The notes under the pieces were generated by a model, which worked only from the letters and a program-made list of their open reading frames with translations, was not told the origin of the DNA and did no database searches. Below are positions 59,319 through 64,000 of a stretch of 64,000 nucleotides of DNA, in pieces. Numbering within the stretch: the first letter of the stretch is position 1; each line of letters begins with the position of its first letter. The position numbers and the translations under genes are program-made. The DNA comes from Leifsonia sp. ALI-44-B (GTDB lineage Bacteria > Actinomycetota > Actinomycetes > Actinomycetales > Microbacteriaceae), in contig NZ_MTQL01000005.1 in the NCBI RefSeq assembly GCF_001984125.1, forward strand, positions 1 to 64,000, written 5' to 3'.

Positions 59319-59675
59319 ATGACGGCACAGATCTCCCGGGACGTAGCAACGCCCACGGTTTCCTATCAATGGAACATCTACGATCTAGTTCCCAATATGG
59401 TGACGAGTCCTAAACGCCCGGGGTATACGGAACACGAGATCACACTCCATCCGTCAACGCTCGTTATCCAAGGTAGGTCTGGGCATCAGGAGGAAGTACA
59501 GATAGCGGGTCAATACATTTCACCGGAGGGTCGCCTTGCGCGGTCAAACACCACAATCAGGTTTACCGTGCAAGACACCGAGATGACATATGGGTGCGAA
59601 GAACTGCCCGAATGGGTGATGCCCTACTTAGAGGTTGCACGCAGCCTCTCGGGTGGTGGGAGTAGCGAATTGTGA
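59319..59675 (+). CDS. Hypothetical protein
   Basis: A 118-aa protein starting MTAQISRDVATPTVSYQWNI, behind GGAAGGACAC; the open frame upstream runs through the inverted-repeat element and is not coding. It is beta-rich (HEITLHPSTLVIQGRSGHQE, TTIRFTVQDTEMTYGCEELP). No family recognised. It could belong to the restriction-modification locus that follows or to the mobile element before it. Confidence 0.6.
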   Translation: MTAQISRDVATPTVSYQWNIYDLVPNMVTSPKRPGYTEHEITLHPSTLVIQGRSGHQEEVQIAGQYISPEGRLARSNTTIRFTVQDTEMTYGCEELPEWVMPYLEVARSLSGGGSSEL

Positions 59676-59742
59676 AATATCTTGACGCCGCTTCAAGCTC
59701 ATCACCCACGGGGTAGAGATCATGATTAGACTGAGCTTAAAT

Positions 59743-59756
59743 GACGTCTAGACGTC
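59743..59756. promoter_or_regulatory. Perfect 14-bp palindrome upstream of the R-M genes
   Basis: GACGTCTAGACGTC lies 16 bp before the start of the HTH gene at 59773. It is placed like an operator. The HTH-like product of 59773 is a possible ligand. Confidence 0.45.
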
Positions 59757-59772
59757 GAAAATGGGGGTCGTG

Positions 59773-60000
59773 ATGCAAAAGCTAGAACCAGGTAGGGTTC
59801 GCGATGGAATCGAACAATTTTTCCACCGGCAAGCAGACGCTACAGGCGCTTCGGCGGAAGAAATCGCCCTCTACATCGAGTCTGTTTTAGGTGCGGAAGT
59901 AGCCCGCTCTTCCGTTCGTTCATACCTGCGCCTCAACACCCCGAATAAATTCGAGCGTGTAGCACGCGGTAAATATCGTTTGGTCCGCGAAAATGCATGA
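59773..60000 (+). CDS. Small helical protein of the restriction-modification operon
   Basis: A 75-aa protein starting MQKLEPGRVRDGIEQFFHRQ. A winged-helix-like middle (SAEEIALYIESVLGAEVARSSVRSYLRL) ends RVARGKYRLV, the pattern of HB1/HTH domains that read specificity or regulate. The stop overlaps the methyltransferase start by 8 nt. ATG 59761 is an alternative start. It may be a controller or a specificity partner of the methyltransferase. Confidence 0.68.
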   Translation: MQKLEPGRVRDGIEQFFHRQADATGASAEEIALYIESVLGAEVARSSVRSYLRLNTPNKFERVARGKYRLVRENA

Positions 60001-60907
60001 TTTTGCCCTCAGTCCACGGGTCGAGACGGAAGAGCCCGCATTCAGTTTCGGCAAAGCGGAACTGTTCCATGCGGACTCACTCGAATGGCTCAAACGCCAA
60101 CCCGAGAACTCCATTCACGGCGTTGTCACCGACCCGCCCTACGGGCTAGTCGAGTACACGCCGCGCGAGCTAGCGAAGCTCCGAGCCGGCAAAGGAGGGA
60201 CCTGGCGCATCCCGCCGTCCTTCGACGGGCATACACGGTCACCCCTCCCGCGTTTCACCACCCTGTCGGACGCCGAGCTAGCCGACCTCGAACGGTTCTT
60301 CAGGAACCTCGGCGAGGCACTGCGGCCAGTACTCGTACCCGGCGCCCACGTCATGGTTGCAGCCAACCCTCTCGTGAGTCACCTCGTGTCCTACGCCCTC
60401 GATGCAGCGAAGTTCGAACGACGCGGCGAAATCGTTCGCCTCGTAACAACCATGCGCGGCGGCGATCGTCCGAAGAACGCGCACGAAGAATTCTCCGACG
60501 TAAGCGTTATGCCCCGGTCGATGTGGGAACCGTGGCTGCTGTTCCGGAAACCTCTAGAAGGAACCGCCGCGGCCAACCTCAGAAAATGGGGCACCGGCGG
60601 GCTGCGGCGTATCTCAGACACTCAGCCATTCGGCGATGTGATTCGCTCTGCACCGACTCGACCCGCTGAACGAAGCATCGCAAACCACCCCTCACTAAAG
60701 CCCCAGGCATTCCTGCGGCAGGTAGTACGCGGCATTCTTCCACTCGGTGAAGGCATCGTTCTCGACCCCTTCGCAGGGTCAGGATCAACATTGGCAGCAG
60801 CAGAAGCAGTCGGCTACCAATCCAAAGGCGTCGAGCTCGATGCGACCTATCTCAACATCGCATCGAACGCTATCCCGGCGTTGAGTCAGCTCGTCGTTGC
60901 GTCCTGA
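59993..60907 (+). CDS. DNA methyltransferase (N6-adenine/N4-cytosine, beta order)
   Basis: A 304-aa protein with the catalytic motif IV DPPYGLVEY (residues 47-50) before the AdoMet motif I LDPFAGSGSTLAAAEAVGY near the C-terminus; this permuted order is class beta. SLKPQAFLRQVVRGI is motif X. It modifies a site, not predictable here, to protect host DNA from the convergent restriction gene. The two genes' 3' ends overlap by 22 nt. Confidence 0.9.
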   Translation: MHDFALSPRVETEEPAFSFGKAELFHADSLEWLKRQPENSIHGVVTDPPYGLVEYTPRELAKLRAGKGGTWRIPPSFDGHTRSPLPRFTTLSDAELADLERFFRNLGEALRPVLVPGAHVMVAANPLVSHLVSYALDAAKFERRGEIVRLVTTMRGGDRPKNAHEEFSDVSVMPRSMWEPWLLFRKPLEGTAAANLRKWGTGGLRRISDTQPFGDVIRSAPTRPAERSIANHPSLKPQAFLRQVVRGILPLGEGIVLDPFAGSGSTLAAAEAVGYQSKGVELDATYLNIASNAIPALSQLVVAS

Positions 60908-61521
60908 ACGCGGTCTCTATCCCGATCAAGGTACAGCCAGGAACGACGCAACTTAGCGACGCCGTCTCTATCAAGAGTGGAGGTGCGTGTGCCGAGAGCG
61001 CCGCGTTCGTTACGGCGGAAATCGTCTGGCTCAACCTGCGCTAAATACACCTCACGGAACAGCATCGGACGCCTGTCCTGAGCTGGCTCCGTCTCTGAGT
61101 CGATCTCGTAAACGAAGACACACATCCATTGCTTACGGCCACCGTGGGTGTCGACTGCGCCGCCAGGCTTTCGAGTCGACTTGATCTCGACACCTTCTTC
61201 GCCCGCCTTCACTGTGTCGTTCGGGTAAACCCCGCGCACCAGTAGATCAGGATGCCCGTTGTGATAAGCGTTCACGACCAAGGACCGGGAGTGTTTCGCC
61301 AACGATTCCGTGATCATGTCGGAGATTGTTCCGGAAAGATTTGCGGCTCGGAGCATGTCGTCTAGCCGGGGCAAACGCTTGTCTTGTAGATGCAAGTTTA
61401 CGTCGTAGAAGAAGTCGTACACGTCTTGCATAGCGGATTGAAAATCGAGCGTTCGCAGGTTGTAAGGCAGCGATGGTGCTGGGTTGAACCGCTCTTGGTA
61501 AACCTCTTGACGTGTGATCAC
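60886..61521 (-). CDS. Probable type II restriction endonuclease
   Basis: A 211-aa protein, convergent with the methyltransferase. A PD-(D/E)xK-like core is visible: NGHPDLLVRGVYPNDTV followed by EGVEIKSTRKPGG (Asp, then Glu-Ile-Lys). The rest is not recognised, as usual for type II enzymes. Context with a class beta methyltransferase makes the restriction role likely. Confidence 0.75.
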   Translation of the reverse strand: MITRQEVYQERFNPAPSLPYNLRTLDFQSAMQDVYDFFYDVNLHLQDKRLPRLDDMLRAANLSGTISDMITESLAKHSRSLVVNAYHNGHPDLLVRGVYPNDTVKAGEEGVEIKSTRKPGGAVDTHGGRKQWMCVFVYEIDSETEPAQDRRPMLFREVYLAQVEPDDFRRNERGALGTRTSTLDRDGVAKLRRSWLYLDRDRDRVQDATTS

Positions 61522-61549
61522 GGGATTAGCGTAACGTGCAAGAACTTCT

Positions 61550-61756
61550 CTATCCGGCGTAATAGGTCACGACCTGAGTCGCGTTACTAATCCAAACTCT
61601 GTAGTGGCTGCCCCCGGGAAGTTCTATCGTCACCCAGTCACCCCCTTCCTGCAGCGCCTCATCGATCTGGCCTTCCACGAAGGACACGTCTCCGGAAACG
61701 ACGCCCTCCAGTTCGACCCCATTGATCCAGATACGGTTTCCGATTTGATGATCCAT
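61550..61756 (-). CDS. Small hypothetical protein
   Basis: A 68-aa acidic protein; the start taken at MDHQIGNRIWINGVELEGVV is supported by composition, with other ATG codons up to 61786. It is strand-rich (DWVTIELPGGSHYRVWISNA). It resembles the small partner-type proteins at 41822 in size and style but no clear alignment was found. Confidence 0.5.
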   Translation of the reverse strand: MDHQIGNRIWINGVELEGVVSGDVSFVEGQIDEALQEGGDWVTIELPGGSHYRVWISNATQVVTYYAG

Positions 61757-61836
61757 AGGGCACACCATAGGGCTCATGAACAACAATCACTAGCGGCTTC
61801 ATGCTCGAGATGATCGGCCCGGCTAATCGCGGACTT

Positions 61837-62094
61837 CTATCGGAAGTTGGACTTCCACCATTTGGAGATAGTGGGCGCGGCTTTGACTGCCCCCCAGACA
61901 CCTGCCGCGAGTCCTGAGCCCAGCACAAGGAAGCCGGTCAGCTTCCGGCCATCGACGACATTTTCGGGAGGAAAGAGACTCGCAATGTGCTCTTTCGGGT
62001 AGTACTTTCCGTACCAGTAGACGTACCCCTCGGCCGCGTAGTCGACGTTATCGTCCCAGTCGTGATCGTCTTCATAATCCCATTTCTGAGACAT
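61837..62094 (-). CDS. Small protein with one membrane helix
   Basis: An 85-aa protein starting MSQKWDYEDDHDWDDNVDYA, behind GGGGGGTGC. It has a very acidic, Tyr/Trp-rich N-terminal half, then one hydrophobic helix (LTGFLVLGSGLAAGVWGAV) and a basic end (KWWKSNFR). No family recognised. Possibly a tail-anchored accessory of a neighbouring defence gene. Confidence 0.58.
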   Translation of the reverse strand: MSQKWDYEDDHDWDDNVDYAAEGYVYWYGKYYPKEHIASLFPPENVVDGRKLTGFLVLGSGLAAGVWGAVKAAPTISKWWKSNFR

Positions 62095-62222
62095 GCACCC
62101 CCCCGTTCTGTTGATGGCTTCGAATTGCCCCTCATAGAGAGAAGTGCTCGCCAATACGGTCTCGATGCCCTGGAACGCCACACACTAGCGATGTTCCAGG
62201 GCACATGGGCGATTCGCGGTGA

Positions 62223-62720
62223 TTATTCAACTGCAAGCAAAGAGCTTCCAGCAGCGAGGACTGTAACTACCCCGCCTTCGGGAGGTTCGACGGTAGCGAT
62301 GTTGTCGGCGTCGACAGTGAGTACGTAGCCCTTCACGACCGCGCGTCGTCCCTCGGGAGTCTCTGGAACGTCTTCAACGTCTACCTCTCCGCTACGGACC
62401 ACATCAGTTGCGATGTATTTGATGGGCCGGCCTTGGCCTCGGGTCCAGGGCGAGGCGGGACTGCGCTGGCCGATGAGGTACCCGAACTCTTTCGACTCGT
62501 TCCCGTCGAAACTGACCGTCTGTCGCTCTGTGTCGCGAGTGTGACCGGTGATGTCGTAGGCCGAAACTACGCGTTCTTTATAGACCCCTATGATCACGTC
62601 CCCGTACATCCGGATCGCGTCTTCGGAGATCTGGTACCAGTCTCCTAGGGTCGCGTCATCCAGGTCCATCACTCCCGCTAGAACGGACGGGTAGGTGCTC
62701 TTTACATTAACTACGATCAA
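62223..62720 (-). CDS. Hypothetical protein
   Basis: A ~165-aa protein. GGAGG lies 10 bases before a TTG that gives LIVVNVKSTYPSVLAGVMDL; an in-frame ATG at 62747 is the alternative. Mixed alpha/beta composition, with WYQISEDAIRMYGDVIIGVY and a C-terminal Val-rich part (VDADNIATVEPPEGGVVTVL). Not recognised. It lies between the restriction genes and the TIR gene, and may be part of a defence locus continuing past the window. Confidence 0.5.
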   Translation of the reverse strand: MIVVNVKSTYPSVLAGVMDLDDATLGDWYQISEDAIRMYGDVIIGVYKERVVSAYDITGHTRDTERQTVSFDGNESKEFGYLIGQRSPASPWTRGQGRPIKYIATDVVRSGEVDVEDVPETPEGRRAVVKGYVLTVDADNIATVEPPEGGVVTVLAAGSSLLAVE

Positions 62721-62994
62721 CTTGATCAATCCTCCGTTTAGCCGCATTAGTTGCGGTCTCACTAGAGAAGCACGCCCTCGTCGTCATGTCAAGCATCTAA
62801 TTCATACTCATCTTTAGACGCGTTAGATGTCGACTGCTGGATGGGATCGCATAAATGAGGCAAGACAACGCCCATGGTGCGCTCAGTCCTAGGCGCCTGA
62901 GCATTAAGCCACCGGATGACCGGGAAGCGGAAAGAACGGGTCACGTGTACGCACGGCATGGCCAGGCTTGTTCCCGCAGCCAAGGTACGCAGCG

Positions 62995-63921
62995 TCAGGC
63001 GTGCTCTTCATCCTCTAGCGCCTCTAGCCAGCTGTGTATCTGTGCGGCGGTTTGTTTGCCAGTTCGGAACGACGTCAACATCTCTCGCGGATCCTTAAGG
63101 AACACGTCAAAGTGCTTACTAGGGGTGTCGGAGAGAAAAAAGGGCAAGGCCGACAGGGTGCTACTGGATGGTTTCTCCCGCACAGTTATCTCAACCCGGC
63201 CATCAACATTGGCGACAGACGCCTCGGGGAGCAACGACCAGATTATGTTGAGCGTTTCAGTATCGATTCGATCGTTTCTCAACCGGAGCACCCCTCTTCC
63301 TCGATCGTCGCCAACTGTGGGACGCATCTGAGTCACTTCGCGTTGGAGATCCCGAACAGTACTAAGTACCTCGGTCAATATCTCCGAATCGCTTCTACTC
63401 GGAGTGACGACATTGCTTCCCAAGTCACGTGCGGTCTTTACCGCAGCCTCAAACTTCGGCCACTCTCTGTCGAACATCGTCACGATTATGTCGTCTGAGA
63501 TTCGGTCCTCGGCGGCTAAGGCCTCATTCATTTCTCGAACAAGACCCAAAATCTCATCCCTAACGCTGACGTCTGCGGCCTGAAACTGTTTCAGAGGCCC
63601 GGCAATCTGTTTCGGTTGAAGGCCCACTAAGAGAGGCGCTACTCGGCCATTTAGAACCGATTTTCCTAGAGCACCCGCCTCGAAATTGATCCATGGAGTG
63701 TCCATATTCTCTGCGGTCACAACGACAATTCCGAAGCTTGCCAATTCGAGCTCGTCGGCTATCACGGGCAACCCCCGTGAACCTTTTTTGATGTCCTCAG
63801 ACGAGATGAATGTTTCGATCTTTCTATTCGAAACGATTGTTAGGAGAGGCTTCAACGCGATCGCAACTGCATTAGCGACCGCCCCCGACCAGCTGATGAA
63901 TACCTTCACATGTTCCCCCAA
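62995..63921 (-). CDS. TIR-domain protein, probable defence effector
   Basis: A 308-aa protein. The N-terminal ~150 residues are a TIR domain: HVKVFISWSGAVANAVAIAL, TFISSEDIKKGSRGLPVIAD, then ELELASFGIVVVTAENMDTPWINFEAGAL, whose Glu in FEAGAL is at the usual NADase position. A coiled-coil-like linker (SEILTEVLSTVRDLQREVTQ) and a ~100-residue unrecognised C-terminal domain follow. Bacterial TIR proteins deplete NAD+ or make signal nucleotides during phage attack. Being at the edge of the window, any partner gene on the far side is not visible. Confidence 0.78.
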   Translation of the reverse strand: MGEHVKVFISWSGAVANAVAIALKPLLTIVSNRKIETFISSEDIKKGSRGLPVIADELELASFGIVVVTAENMDTPWINFEAGALGKSVLNGRVAPLLVGLQPKQIAGPLKQFQAADVSVRDEILGLVREMNEALAAEDRISDDIIVTMFDREWPKFEAAVKTARDLGSNVVTPSRSDSEILTEVLSTVRDLQREVTQMRPTVGDDRGRGVLRLRNDRIDTETLNIIWSLLPEASVANVDGRVEITVREKPSSSTLSALPFFLSDTPSKHFDVFLKDPREMLTSFRTGKQTAAQIHSWLEALEDEEHA

Positions 63922-64000
63922 TTGGTTTGATGCCCCGGAATAGTGGCAAAGGAATGGTTGTGGGGCATTCTAGGGATCATTAGAAAACTAGGTCAGAAAC

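Overview
The window looks like chromosomal accessory DNA of a high-GC actinobacterium, most likely of the Microbacteriaceae. The reasons are GC-rich codon use, short lipoproteins, a class-E-type LAxTG sorting signal, an Actinobacteria-style RHS protein and repeated ~100-aa proteins of the 'MGKLxYxGT' type I associate with that family. No rRNA, tRNA, CRISPR array or recognisable transposase was seen.

Region 1 (about 0.2-19.3 kb) is organised by ten copies of a 28-bp dyad. Its left half is TGTCCGATAGGGGATG and its right half ends ACCGGACA. All copies point the same way, and seven are followed 6 bp later by a GCGTGAAAC-like box. Several units between neighbouring copies hold one or two small genes (membrane proteins, lipoproteins, GNAT acetyltransferases), and two units occur twice. 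The last copy lies beside a small serine recombinase gene (18635-19249). The 28-bp length and TGTCYGATA ends match Tn3/gamma-delta resolvase crossover sites, so this looks like an integron-like cassette array run by a serine resolvase. Between the third and fourth copies sits an 11.8-kb block. It holds a lytic-transglycosylase-like protein, a two-component system, a VanY-type D,D-carboxypeptidase, an alanine/serine racemase, a D-Ala-D-X ligase, an acyltransferase-CapA fusion, a DUF418 protein, and a DUF998-TetR pair behind a large palindrome.

Region 2 (19.8-37.4 kb) is a defence and competition island. It carries a HEPN-motif protein convergent with a Shedu-like nuclease, a graveyard of RHS tips with small membrane (probable immunity) genes, a full RHS protein, a PIG-V-like mannosyltransferase, and a Gabija-like OLD ATPase plus UvrD helicase pair. 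Four copies of a second site (a 16-bp half-site plus a 28-bp dyad) lie in the same direction between these modules, and a fifth, altered copy is at 48.03 kb. The RHS-glycosyltransferase unit was duplicated together with its site and one copy then decayed.

Region 3 (37.4-49.2 kb) holds a RES-type toxin with two related antitoxins, a fatty-acid desaturase, four paralogues of a small conserved protein (two paired with a second small protein), a TetR regulator, a TIG-repeat wall-anchored protein and a small secreted protein. Region 4 (49.4-55.3 kb) is a partner-switching signalling group (RsbW-like kinase, STAS antagonist, two PP2C phosphatases) around a cellulose-synthase-like glycosyltransferase.

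Region 5 (55.7-64 kb) looks like decaying integrative-element DNA: an M23-like fragment, small membrane genes, and a nested inverted-repeat structure that may be an oriT. It is followed by a restriction-modification system and a TIR-domain protein.
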